Assembly (NCBI RefSeq): GCF_002003465.1
Contig: NZ_BDDQ01000021.1
Span: 59,936 to 123,935 of the forward strand
Length of the DNA stretch: 64,000 bases
Direction of reading: 5' to 3'
Source: Caenibacillus caldisaponilyticus
Lineage (GTDB): Bacteria > Bacillota > Bacilli > Bacillales > Sporolactobacillaceae
The notes below the pieces were generated by a model that had not been told where the DNA came from, did no database searches, and saw only the letters and a program-made list of their open reading frames with translations. Positions 55,610 to 64,000 of this stretch are shown here, piece by piece (within the stretch, counting starts at the first letter, position 1; every line of letters begins with the position of its first letter). Position numbers and translations under genes: made by a program.

Positions 55610-58600
55610 TTAGGCCAAGCGGCGCTTGCGCCGTTGAATGAACCAGGCGATGCCCCCCGCGATGAGGAGGAACGCCCCGGCGGCCATCCAGTTGTACATG
55701 TTGGTCATCGTGGACGGCAGCCCGGTTCCGCCGGAAGACGAGTTTTGATCCGTGCCGCTGGACGGGCTGTGATTTGAATTTTGATGATGGTTGTCTTGCG
55801 AACCGCTGGGGTTTTGCCCGTTGCCGCCGTTTTGACCGTTATCGCCGTTTTGGCCACTGCCCCCGTTTTGGCCGTTGTCATTCTTCGTCACTTGGACGGT
55901 GCGCTCCACGGTCGTTTCGTTGCCCGCCCGATCGCTCACCTTGTAGGTCAGCTTGTACGTGCCGGGCTGGTGAACGTTGACGCTTCCGGAGACCTTGACC
56001 TTTGCCGTCAGATCGCCGTCAATGTTGTCGCTCGCTTCGTAGCCCGGGTCCGTGAACGTTTCGCCGACCTTTAATTTTATCGGGTTGGCGCCGTGCAGTT
56101 TAATCACCGGAGCCGTGTTGTCAACCACATAAGCATCGGACGTCCATTGCACGTCCCCGCCCCAAAGATCTTTGGCGCGCACGTGCAAGTACCATGTGCC
56201 GTCTTGATCATTGAGCCGCAGCACATCGCCGTTTTTAAAGGATTTCCAGCCGCCGGCCGGAGCGTCTTTCGATTGGCTCCAGGCGTATTCGAGCGTCGTC
56301 ACGTTCACGGCGTTTTCATCGAAGGTCACTTTGACTTCGACCGATTTCGCCGGGACGGACTGGCCGCCGTTGTCGACTTGAATGCCGCCCGGATTTTCGG
56401 AATCGACGACGACGACTTTCCGCTGCGCTTCCCCGACATTGCCGGCTTTATCTTTGACCTTATAGGTCACTTCATAAGCGCCCGGTTTGCTAACGTCGAC
56501 TTTAGAAGCGTCCACCTCGACTTGATCCGTCACGTTGCCATCAACATTGTCCGACGCCGTATAACCCGGGTCTTTATAAGGCTTGCCGAGCTCCCATTTC
56601 AGCGGATTGTCGCCGAGCAGCGTGATCTTCGGCGCCACATTGTCATGCGCTTCAAGCTTGATTTGACCGACGCTTTTATCCGCCGCTTGATCCACGACGC
56701 TGACCTTCAATCCGTATTTCGGAACGTTGCGTCCGGCGTAAATTTGCCCGGGATTTGAATAGTCTTGAAGGTCGTCAAAGACCGGCACCGCCGTTTGCCC
56801 GGCCAATGTCAAGGTCCGGCCGTTGATGTCGCGATAATCCAAGAACATATAGTCCGTCCCGTTTAACGAGAAGGCCGCGTCTTGGATTTGATAGGCCGTG
56901 CTCGCCACCGTACCGTCGCTCCATTTGGCGGTGACTTGATGGGCATCGACGACGCCCAAGAAGCCGTCGCCGGGGTGATAGCCGACCCAGTTGTCCCCAT
57001 AGGAATTGTCGACGTACCAAACGACGAGCCCGGGATCATACGTCATCAGGGAATGGCCGCGGGCGATATGAGAGAGCGCCGTATCCACCGCATCCCAGTT
57101 GCGCCATTCCAAAAGATAATAATGGTCGGAATAAAGCTTGCCGTCCGACTTGGAAAAGCCCTTCAACGTGAAGACCGGATCGCCTTCGCCGTCATCGCTG
57201 AGCACGGCTTGTCCATCCGCCGTCACCTTAATGTTGTCGACGAAAAAGCCGTTCATGTTCGTCGCCCAATCGGTCATATAGCGGAACTGGATTTGGATTT
57301 TCTTGCCGACGTATGGCTTCAAGTCGATGTTTTCATGAATCCAGCCGCCGCTCGATCCGGTGTAGCCCGGCAGATTATCCTTAATGCTCGGATAGCCGTC
57401 CGGACTGATTTGATCGGTGGTATGCGGCGTCGCCAAAGAATGCCACGTCTTGCCGTCGTCTTCCGACACTTGAACCATCGCGAAATCCCAGCCTTCTTCG
57501 GTGTCGTACCAGGTGTCGTAGGAGAGCGTCGCTGCTTTGGCCGCGGTCAAATCGACCGTCGCCGCCATTTGGTGGTCGATCTCGTCGCCGTTGCCGCCCC
57601 AATACTCACCGACGCCGCCGGCCGGCGTATTGATCAAACGCGCCTTTTTCGGCAAGTTGATGCGGAGGGCATCCGGATTGGTGCCTTTGACGCTGGCTTC
57701 GTCCAAGTTAATTTCAGTGGGATTTTTTTGCAGCTGATAATAATCGACTTCAGCATTTCTGAACCAATTGAGATTGGGCATGGTCGATTGCAAATATTCT
57801 TTATCGTACGGGCTGAATCCCGACGGTTCGGTGCCTGGGATGGCGCCGGACCAGCTTCCGCTCGACATGATCGACCAATAGCCGACCGGCTCGCCGACGC
57901 CGTTTTGGGTATACAGGGTGTCGTATTCATCGGGCAAGCCGAGATCGTGCCCGTATTCATGGGCAAACACGCCGGCCGCACCGTCTTCCGGCTCCAACGT
58001 ATAGTTCCAGCCGGCAAGTTGGCCGCCCCAGTATGGCACGTCGGCGGACGTTCCGGGAATCGGAGACGGTTCCGAGCCAACGTAGGATCGGTGCGACCAG
58101 ATCGCGTCGGCGCCGAGCGATCCGCCGCCCGCTTCTTCACCGACTCCAGAGTGGATGACCATGAGGTGATCGATGATGCCATCGGCTTCGCGATAATTGC
58201 CGTCGCCGTCCAAATCGTACGGATCTTCTCGGTCATAGTCTTTGAGATTGATCGATGAATCTTTTGCGGCCGCTTCAAGCGCTTCTTTGATCAGGTCTTC
58301 CGAATCTTTGTCGTTCCCGGTTTGCGGATCGTTACCGCCGTAATATTTGGCGTCATGTTTCGCTTGATACCACCCGGCGACCTCGCCTTCAATGGAGTAG
58401 CTGCCGCCCGATTGCTGTTCATAAAATTGCTTAACGGAGAGGAGTTTTTGTCCGCTCGGCCCTTCATAGCCGTCGTCGCCGAAGATCATATCTCTATAGT
58501 GTTCAGGTTTATAAGGATCAGGTTCCTGTTCACTTTTTGGATAATACAAAACGGGATCGTCTTCAGGGCTGATATTATTATGTTGAAGATCCGGATATTC

Positions 58601-59182
58601 GATCAAGAGAACGAGCACTTTATCCGTCCGTGTCGGCCCGCTCCAGCCTTCCGGTTGGATCGGGGCGACCTTGCCGCCGGATTTAACCGCTTTCTGTTGG
58701 ACTTTGGCTGTCGTCTTCGGTTTGCCCGGGGCTTTTGCCTTCAAGTCGGCCTTTTTTTGCAATTTGGCCCGGAATTTTTTGACATCGGTCGCAGAGTTAA
58801 AGGCTTGTTCTTTAATGGCGTTTTTGTTGCGTTTTTGTAAATATTGTCGGACAGCCGCCGTTTTTTGTTGGGCCGACGCCCCTTTTTTGATGACCCCTTC
58901 TTTGGTCAGCAAGCCGATCAAGCGATCTTCATTGACGAGACCGGGATCAAAGGGGCCGCCCGAGTAGCCGTAAAACGGATATTTGGTCGCTGCTTTGTCC
59001 GGCGTACTGACCGGAGTTTTAGCCGGGGCATTGACCGCCGCTGTTTCCGGGGCTTTGGCTTTGACAGCGACATTTTCCTGCCCGGTCACGACCGTCTTTG
59101 CAGCGACCGACGGCGCAAACGCGCTGAACACGAGCCCCGCGGACAAGAGCGAGGTCCCCACAATTTTTCGCCAATCTTTCAA
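55610..59182 (-). CDS. InhA-type M6 zinc metalloprotease, cell-wall anchored
   Basis: 1190 aa, TTG start at 59182 after AAAGGAGGAGTCTGA. Signal peptide to about residue 28 (ends SVAA|KTVV), propeptide, then the M6 catalytic domain with HEYGHDLGLPDEYDT (about residue 405): two His, the catalytic Glu and a third ligand beyond. A MAM/concanavalin-like region follows (around 570-670). Two DUF5011-type Ig-like repeats (KITLLGDNPLKWELGKPYKD; VIKLHGANPIKLKVGETFTD) lie near 870-950 and 1040-1120. A GQNG-rich linker, an LPSTM pentapeptide, a helix and RRKRR form a sortase-type anchor. Degrades proteins outside the cell; B. cereus-group InhA cleaves host antibacterial peptides. Confidence 0.88.
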   Translation of the reverse strand: MKDWRKIVGTSLLSAGLVFSAFAPSVAAKTVVTGQENVAVKAKAPETAAVNAPAKTPVSTPDKAATKYPFYGYSGGPFDPGLVNEDRLIGLLTKEGVIKKGASAQQKTAAVRQYLQKRNKNAIKEQAFNSATDVKKFRAKLQKKADLKAKAPGKPKTTAKVQQKAVKSGGKVAPIQPEGWSGPTRTDKVLVLLIEYPDLQHNNISPEDDPVLYYPKSEQEPDPYKPEHYRDMIFGDDGYEGPSGQKLLSVKQFYEQQSGGSYSIEGEVAGWYQAKHDAKYYGGNDPQTGNDKDSEDLIKEALEAAAKDSSINLKDYDREDPYDLDGDGNYREADGIIDHLMVIHSGVGEEAGGGSLGADAIWSHRSYVGSEPSPIPGTSADVPYWGGQLAGWNYTLEPEDGAAGVFAHEYGHDLGLPDEYDTLYTQNGVGEPVGYWSIMSSGSWSGAIPGTEPSGFSPYDKEYLQSTMPNLNWFRNAEVDYYQLQKNPTEINLDEASVKGTNPDALRINLPKKARLINTPAGGVGEYWGGNGDEIDHQMAATVDLTAAKAATLSYDTWYDTEEGWDFAMVQVSEDDGKTWHSLATPHTTDQISPDGYPSIKDNLPGYTGSSGGWIHENIDLKPYVGKKIQIQFRYMTDWATNMNGFFVDNIKVTADGQAVLSDDGEGDPVFTLKGFSKSDGKLYSDHYYLLEWRNWDAVDTALSHIARGHSLMTYDPGLVVWYVDNSYGDNWVGYHPGDGFLGVVDAHQVTAKWSDGTVASTAYQIQDAAFSLNGTDYMFLDYRDINGRTLTLAGQTAVPVFDDLQDYSNPGQIYAGRNVPKYGLKVSVVDQAADKSVGQIKLEAHDNVAPKITLLGDNPLKWELGKPYKDPGYTASDNVDGNVTDQVEVDASKVDVSKPGAYEVTYKVKDKAGNVGEAQRKVVVVDSENPGGIQVDNGGQSVPAKSVEVKVTFDENAVNVTTLEYAWSQSKDAPAGGWKSFKNGDVLRLNDQDGTWYLHVRAKDLWGGDVQWTSDAYVVDNTAPVIKLHGANPIKLKVGETFTDPGYEASDNIDGDLTAKVKVSGSVNVHQPGTYKLTYKVSDRAGNETTVERTVQVTKNDNGQNGGSGQNGDNGQNGGNGQNPSGSQDNHHQNSNHSPSSGTDQNSSSGGTGLPSTMTNMYNWMAAGAFLLIAGGIAWFIQRRKRRLA

Positions 59183-59627
59183 TCAGACTCCTCCTTTCGT
59201 GCGTCTAGGCGGTGCGTCCCACATCCCCCCTTCTGCCCGCCGCCTGAAACACGAGATTAATAGATTCGTTAGATTTTTAAGTTTTCTATATAGGACAAAT
59301 TATACAATATAATGAACATAAAAACTATATTTTGAACGAATAAAAATCATATAAAGAACAACTGGGCACTGTACATCTGAAAGGGACGAGATTGATAGGC
59401 CATACTGATCCGTTGGCTGAAAAGCGTGCCTTTCACCGACCCAATGCGGATCCGCATTCAGTCGGTCGCGAAACGTTCGGCCGCGGAAAGCCTTTTTTAA
59501 TAAAGCGTAACCTTTCTAACCGCATCCCACGCACGGCCGGCCGAAGTAACGCTGACACGCGCCAGCCAAAACGGATACCCCCGGCCTTTTTACCATGCCG
59601 GAACTTTTGCACGCACTCCTGAAATTA
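59183..59627. other. intergenic region upstream of the InhA-type gene
   Basis: About 445 bases. On the minus strand a TATAAT lies near 59305, giving a plausible -10 for the protease gene but with a weak -35. A perfect 16-bp palindrome AATGCGGATCCGCATT occurs at 59443-59458. No gene seen. Confidence 0.4.
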
Positions 59628-59628
59628 A

Positions 59629-59658
59629 AAAACACCGGCCTGCCAATGGCCGGTGTCG
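59629..59658 (-). terminator. rho-independent terminator after yneR
   Basis: Minus-strand ACACCGGCC / GGCCGGTGT stem with a 7-base loop and TTTTTT tail. Confidence 0.9.
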
Positions 59659-59677
59659 ATCAAAGCCTCACCGATGG

Positions 59678-59974
59678 TTATTGATTTTCTACATAATCGT
59701 AGGCGATCTCATCCAACTTTTCATCATAGCGAACATGCAAATCGTAGTGGCTGAAATACCACGTATCCTCTTCTTCAACAAAAAACGTGATCCCGCCCAC
59801 GACCGTGCGGACCGCGGGGTTTTTTGGCGCATCCTTGCCGATTCCCAAAGAAAAACCTTGTTGAATCGGGCTTTCACCGCCATATTTCACAAAGATACGA
59901 ATAGCGTCGTCCTCTTTCACGTCGAATTCCTCTTTAATAAATTGAGCAGCCCGATCTTCGACAATGATCTTCAC
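59678..59974 (-). CDS. yneR: HesB-like protein YneR
   Basis: 98 aa. GTG at 59974 after GGGAGGAAGATCA. HesB/IscA-fold core (VKIIVEDRAAQFIKEEFDV, IRIFVKYGGESPIQQGFSLG, GITFFVEEEDTWYFSHYDL). The three Fe-S cysteines of true A-type carriers are absent, as in Bacillus YneR, so it probably is not a classical cluster carrier. Stands alone with its own terminator. Role unknown. Confidence 0.87.
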   Translation of the reverse strand: MKIIVEDRAAQFIKEEFDVKEDDAIRIFVKYGGESPIQQGFSLGIGKDAPKNPAVRTVVGGITFFVEEEDTWYFSHYDLHVRYDEKLDEIAYDYVENQ

Positions 59975-60237
59975 TGATCTTCCTCCCATCGCGAATCGGC
60001 CCGTGGGGGGCGCATCCTCAATCCTTATTCTGTTTTAAAACGAGTAACGAGAAGACGGCAATGATTAACTCTTACACAATACCATTATACGGAAAGCGGA
60101 GGGCCAATATCCATATAAAAGCACTGCCGGGGGATCACTGTCTTGCCCCTTTTCCCCGACCGGCCGCAGGAATGCCTCTTCGGGATGTTTTCCATAAAAC
60201 GCGCGTGCTCGTCCTTGGATGCACCGTTCTTGATCGT

Positions 60238-60277
60238 ATGAAAAAGGAAGCCAAGCCCCTTTAGGATTTGACTTCCT
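60238..60277 (-). terminator. rho-independent terminator after the TetR gene
   Basis: Minus-strand AAAAGGAAG...CTTCCTTTTT with an inner CAA/TTG match and a loop of about 16 bases. Confidence 0.65.
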
Positions 60278-60284
60278 TTTCAAA

Positions 60285-60887
60285 CTAAACTTGTGAAAAT
60301 CCTTTTTCAAGATGCGCCAAGGCTTCATCATAAACGGCCATAAAATCCGCGTCGGGATTTTGGACACAAAAGTACCGCACCGACACGGCTATCCCCAATA
60401 CACTGCCGGTAAAGGTGAGGACTAACGGATCATTGATCTCTCGTCCTGTCCGTTCCGCCACCAACTTGGCAATTATAGAGGCGTTCTCGGTGAAATGGTT
60501 GAGCGCTGCCGCACGGAGCTCGGGAATCACCATCCACAATTCCATCCGCTCGCGAAGGGCTTGATGCTCTGCGTCTGAAAGATTGGCGAAAACCTCTTTC
60601 ATTGCGTTCCGCAGCGCTTGAATCGGACTAAGCTCATCGGGCTGTTTTTTAAACGCTTCTATAAGGAGCGGATCATAATCATCTTCCAAAACGACGGATT
60701 CTTTCGTTGGAAAGTAGCGAAAAAAAGTGCTCGGCGAAACCTCGGCGGCTTCGGCGATCTGCTCGACAGTGGTCGCATGATAGCCTTGTTCACGGAACAA
60801 CCGCAAGGCATGCTGCTGGATCGCAGCCCTCGTCTTCGCCTTTTTCCGCTCGCGCAAACTGGGTTTTGGCTGTTCTTCCGAAGACAA
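60285..60887 (-). CDS. TetR-family regulator of the DHA2 efflux gene
   Basis: 200 aa, TTG start at 60887 after GGGGGTGAAACA. Helix-turn-helix at about residues 14-60 (TRAAIQQHALRLFREQGYHA, VEQIAEAAEVSPSTFFRYFP). Effector domain with FTENASIIAKLVAERTGREI. Follows the MFS gene by 96 bases on the same strand, so the pump and its likely repressor are co-transcribed. Confidence 0.87.
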   Translation of the reverse strand: MSSEEQPKPSLRERKKAKTRAAIQQHALRLFREQGYHATTVEQIAEAAEVSPSTFFRYFPTKESVVLEDDYDPLLIEAFKKQPDELSPIQALRNAMKEVFANLSDAEHQALRERMELWMVIPELRAAALNHFTENASIIAKLVAERTGREINDPLVLTFTGSVLGIAVSVRYFCVQNPDADFMAVYDEALAHLEKGFSQV

Positions 60888-60983
60888 TGTTTCACCCCCA
60901 AAAGCACGAATGAGAGTCCCATTTATTTTGAAGTGACTTCTTTATTAAAGTGTACAATTTTCTTTCGGGAGGGACAACCGCGT

Positions 60984-62492
60984 TTAACCAACCTTTCTTT
61001 TGCCATTTTCCAAAGCCTTCTTGTTGGGCAAGAAGAACAGCGCCAAAATGAACCCAAGGACGGCGACGGCGGCGCATTCCCACAACATGACATGCATGCC
61101 ATGGACAAATGCGCGATGAACGGTGTGGAGAAGTTCCGGCGATTGCAACCGGTCAGCGATCGCCACGCCGGCCGATACGCTTTGTTTCGCCGCGTTGACA
61201 ACCGCATCCGGGAAATCGGCGCCAGCGATCTGATGGCGATAGATGGAGTTGAGCGTCGTGCCTAAAATCGCCACGCCGATGGAGCCGCCGACTTGCCGCA
61301 ACGCCATGATGAGCGCCGAACCGATTCCGCTTCGTTCAGCCGAGAGTTCCCCGAGCGCGGCGTCCATAGCCATGGGCAAGGCTAGCCCGGTCCCCATGCC
61401 GGTGACCGTGATCCAAAAAGCGGCGAATCCATAACCGCTTTGGACATCGGTCATGCCGCCAAGGCCGAGCCCCGCCGCGAGGAAAATAAATCCGGCAGCG
61501 ACGATGGCCTTTTTCCCGATCCGCGGGGAAAGTTTATCAGACGCTTGCGCCCCGATGATCAAACCGCCGATCAGCGGCAATAAACGCATCCCGGTCCCGA
61601 GTGCATCCGCACCGCCAATTTCCTGAAAATACAACGGCAAGGCAAATAAGAGGCCGAACAAGGCGAAAGAGACGAGCGTAGCCAACGCAGACCCCCACGT
61701 GAAACCGGCTGTCCGGAATAGCGACAGATCGATCAGCGGATGTTTGGTTTTACGTTGCCAAAGAACAAAACCCGCTAGAACGATGACTCCGGCGATGAGC
61801 AGCAGGAGCGCTTCCGTGTTGCTCCAGCCTTTTTCCCCCGCCCTGATGACACCGTAAGTGACGCCGACCAGTCCTAGACTGGAAGTGACGACGCCAAGCC
61901 AATCCAGCCGCGGGCTGTACGCGCTGCGCGATTCAGGCATCAATAGCAGAACGGCAAAGACCGCGATCACCACAAAAGGAATGTTGAGCAAAAATATCGA
62001 GCTCCAATGGTAGTGTTCAAGCAACCAACCGCCGACGATGGGACCGAGCGGAATGTTGATCATGTTGGCCGTCGCCCAAATCATCATGGCTCTCGTCCGT
62101 TCCTCTTCGGAAAAAAGGACCGGAAGCACCGACATGGACAGCGGAATGAGAAATGCGGCGCCCAGGCCGAGAACGGCCCGCATGCCGATCAGCATTTCCG
62201 AGGAATCCGCCGAGGCGCATCCGAGCGACGCCGCGCCGAATAAAATCAATGCCATCAAGATCATCTTTTTGCGGCCGAAGCGGTCACCGAGCATTCCCGC
62301 CGGTAAAAGTGCGGCCGCCAAAACCAGATTGTATGCATCGGCAAACCATTGAAGATCGCTTGTCGAGGCATGCAGCTCCCTGGCCAAGGTCGGCAGCGCC
62401 ACATTCAGAACCGTCAAATCCAGGCCGACGGCCACCAACGCGAAAGACAAAGACCCGAGCACCCACCATTTGCGATTTTTGGATATCCTCAT
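60984..62492 (-). CDS. DHA2-family multidrug MFS transporter
   Basis: 502 aa, 14 predicted helices. Start after AGGAGGTCATTGCG. Motif D1 GLDLTVLNVALPTLARELHA, motif A GMLGDRFGRKKMILMALILF and motif C region ATANMINIPLGPIVGGWLLE identify the EmrB/QacA (SmvA/LfrA-like) drug exporters. The acidic residue in helix 1 (D of VGLDLTVLN) is typical of pumps for cationic compounds. Read from the promoter at 62556-62584, with tetR as second gene. Confidence 0.88.
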   Translation of the reverse strand: MRISKNRKWWVLGSLSFALVAVGLDLTVLNVALPTLARELHASTSDLQWFADAYNLVLAAALLPAGMLGDRFGRKKMILMALILFGAASLGCASADSSEMLIGMRAVLGLGAAFLIPLSMSVLPVLFSEEERTRAMMIWATANMINIPLGPIVGGWLLEHYHWSSIFLLNIPFVVIAVFAVLLLMPESRSAYSPRLDWLGVVTSSLGLVGVTYGVIRAGEKGWSNTEALLLLIAGVIVLAGFVLWQRKTKHPLIDLSLFRTAGFTWGSALATLVSFALFGLLFALPLYFQEIGGADALGTGMRLLPLIGGLIIGAQASDKLSPRIGKKAIVAAGFIFLAAGLGLGGMTDVQSGYGFAAFWITVTGMGTGLALPMAMDAALGELSAERSGIGSALIMALRQVGGSIGVAILGTTLNSIYRHQIAGADFPDAVVNAAKQSVSAGVAIADRLQSPELLHTVHRAFVHGMHVMLWECAAVAVLGFILALFFLPNKKALENGKRKVG

Positions 62493-62555
62493 CGCAATGA
62501 CCTCCTAATCCTTAAAATAAAACTGGCATTCATTAAACATAAGATTCATATTGGC

Positions 62556-62584
62556 ATTTTATTTTATTTAATAGTTAATGTCAA
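62556..62584 (-). promoter_or_regulatory. promoter of the DHA2-tetR operon
   Basis: TTGACA, 17 bases, TAAAAT on the minus strand. Two direct AATGCCA copies straddle the start region (around 62522-62560) and could be part of the repressor site. Confidence 0.65.
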
Positions 62585-62630
62585 TTTATATTTAAAATCA
62601 TTTTTATAGAATCAGGAGGTACAGATGGGA

Positions 62631-62738
62631 TCAAGCTGAGCATCCCGGCTCGAATTCGCCGTAAACGGCGGCCATTTCAGGCTTTTCCCAAGGCATCCCG
62701 TATTCATGCGGACAAAATCCCCAATCGGCTGACGTCAT
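62631..62738 (-). CDS. candidate 35-aa small protein
   Basis: ATG at 62738 reading MTSADWGFCPHEYGMPWEKP to a TGA, ending EFEPGCSA. Two Cys and one His but no known motif. The composition (Trp, Tyr, Pro, Glu) looks coded, but the upstream ribosome binding site is weak (GCGGA). It could be a fragment of a larger lost gene. Confidence 0.3.
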   Translation of the reverse strand: MTSADWGFCPHEYGMPWEKPEMAAVYGEFEPGCSA

Positions 62739-63195
62739 CGTTTTTTATCCGCAAAAGCAAAATACGATAGAAGGGTTGTGGTATATGGAAGGTCAATCAA
62801 AACGGCGGCCTAAAGTGATGTTCGCGGTACCGCATCAAACGCCTGTACCCCCCATGGTTTGCCTGCTCCAACATGGCGGCGTCTTATCATGTCGATGGAG
62901 AGGTTTTTGATCGGAGGGGCGACACAACATAATGATGCCGGACGGTTAGCAGGTCAACCCGATAAGTCCTGTTGATCGAAAGGGCATTAAATGGGGGAAT
63001 TTCAGGGAATTTCCGCCCCTTGGCGTGATGAAGACAGGCATTTGCTTATCGACCGGGGCGGATAGGCTTCACATGTGCGGAAATCCACCCATCTATGCAA
63101 AAATCGAACGGGCTTCCCCGATTTTTTCGCAATCAAAAAAGGACTCCCCTTTTCTGATATTATCCCCTTATAGTAGACAGAAAAAAAGAAAGGGA
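62739..63195. other. gene-poor stretch before the insertion sequences
   Basis: About 450 bases. A plus-strand frame of 41 codons (62785-62910) has a poorly spaced site and no recognisable content. The sequence near 62960-63050 is repetitive in feel (GGGAATTTC twice) and may include old insertion-sequence ends, but I cannot define an element. Confidence 0.35.
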
Positions 63196-63225
63196 TGTAC
63201 TGTCTACTATGGAGGGGATATTTTT

Positions 63226-63307
63226 ATGGGCAAAATCAGAAAAACTTACAGTAAAGAATATAAATTAGACGTTGTGAAGAAATATTTGTATGAGGGATGG
63301 ACTAAGC

Positions 63308-63309
<2 letters not shown>
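63226..63309 (+). pseudogene. IS3-type orfA, interrupted
   Basis: ATG after GGAGGGGATATTTTT reads MGKIRKTYSKEYKLDVVKKY then LYEGWTKL, the helix-turn-helix start of an IS3-family OrfA. The frame then enters unrelated sequence where the IS21 element begins, so only 28 codons remain. An inverted pair, ATAGTAGACAG (63170-63180) and CTGTCTACTAT (63200-63210), upstream marks the probable element end. Confidence 0.6.

Positions 63310-64000
<691 letters not shown>

Noticed and set aside
56882..58258. Long plus-strand frame inside the InhA-type gene
   Set aside because: Antisense shadow of the catalytic domain containing HEYGH; no start signals or motifs.
60065..60367. 100-codon minus-strand frame across the TetR 3' end
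   Set aside because: It overlaps the TetR coding end and its terminator and has no ribosome binding site.

Overview
The window looks like chromosome from a spore-forming, Gram-positive Bacillales, probably a moderately GC-rich and possibly thermophilic Bacillaceae relative. Many genes match families typical of Bacillus: YpjP, YunB, YumC, GltC/GltB/GltD, ClpE with CtsR operators, YcnI/YcnJ, LtaS, bactofilins YhbE/YhbF with YhbD, YneR, InhA and the Rieske-tailed oxidoreductase type. Start codons are mixed ATG/GTG/TTG behind strong purine-rich ribosome binding sites. No rRNA, tRNA, CRISPR array, prophage or defence island was found.

Layout. 0-4 kb: a membrane-anchored NTF2-like protein, an MFS transporter behind what looks like a leader-peptide attenuator, and YpjP. 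4-8.3 kb: a class I ribonucleotide reductase operon (alpha, flavodoxin, beta) read leftwards behind a cobalamin riboswitch; its promoter also carries two NrdR-type boxes whose centres are 31 bp apart. 8.4-16 kb: glutamate synthase gltB-gltD with divergent gltC. 16-27.6 kb: ferredoxin-NADP reductase, an AIM24-type protein, ClpE, isocitrate lyase, a Rieske oxidoreductase, YunB and a CorA transporter. 27.7-33.4 kb: acyl-CoA ligase, the copper genes ycnI-ycnJ and an Lgt-like membrane enzyme. 33.7-42.2 kb: catalase behind a PerR/Fur-type box, an ArsR-MFS pair, NAD synthetase, lipoteichoic acid synthase and a purine permease.

42.6-50.6 kb: a DrrAB-type ABC exporter, a DHA2 MFS pump, the yhbD-yhbE-yhbF bactofilin cluster, an EcsC-type protein and a TlpA/ResA-type thioredoxin. 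50.6-55.3 kb is visibly AT-richer and holds small decayed frames with internal TAG codons, an MMPL exporter with a divergent TetR regulator, and IS256-like transposase debris; it reads as an acquired segment. 55.6-62.5 kb: a large cell-wall InhA-type metalloprotease, YneR, and a TetR-DHA2 efflux pair. 63.2-64 kb: an IS3-type orfA interrupted by an IS21 element that runs off the right edge.

Most operons have visible control sites and rho-independent terminators. The most informative region is the nrd operon, where a DNA-level NrdR site pair and an RNA-level B12 riboswitch sit in series in front of a B12-independent reductase. That arrangement predicts a B12-dependent class II reductase elsewhere in the genome. 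Five separate multidrug-type exporters (near 1-2, 35-37, 42-46, 51-54 and 60-62 kb) are another theme; three of them sit beside a regulator gene of their own.
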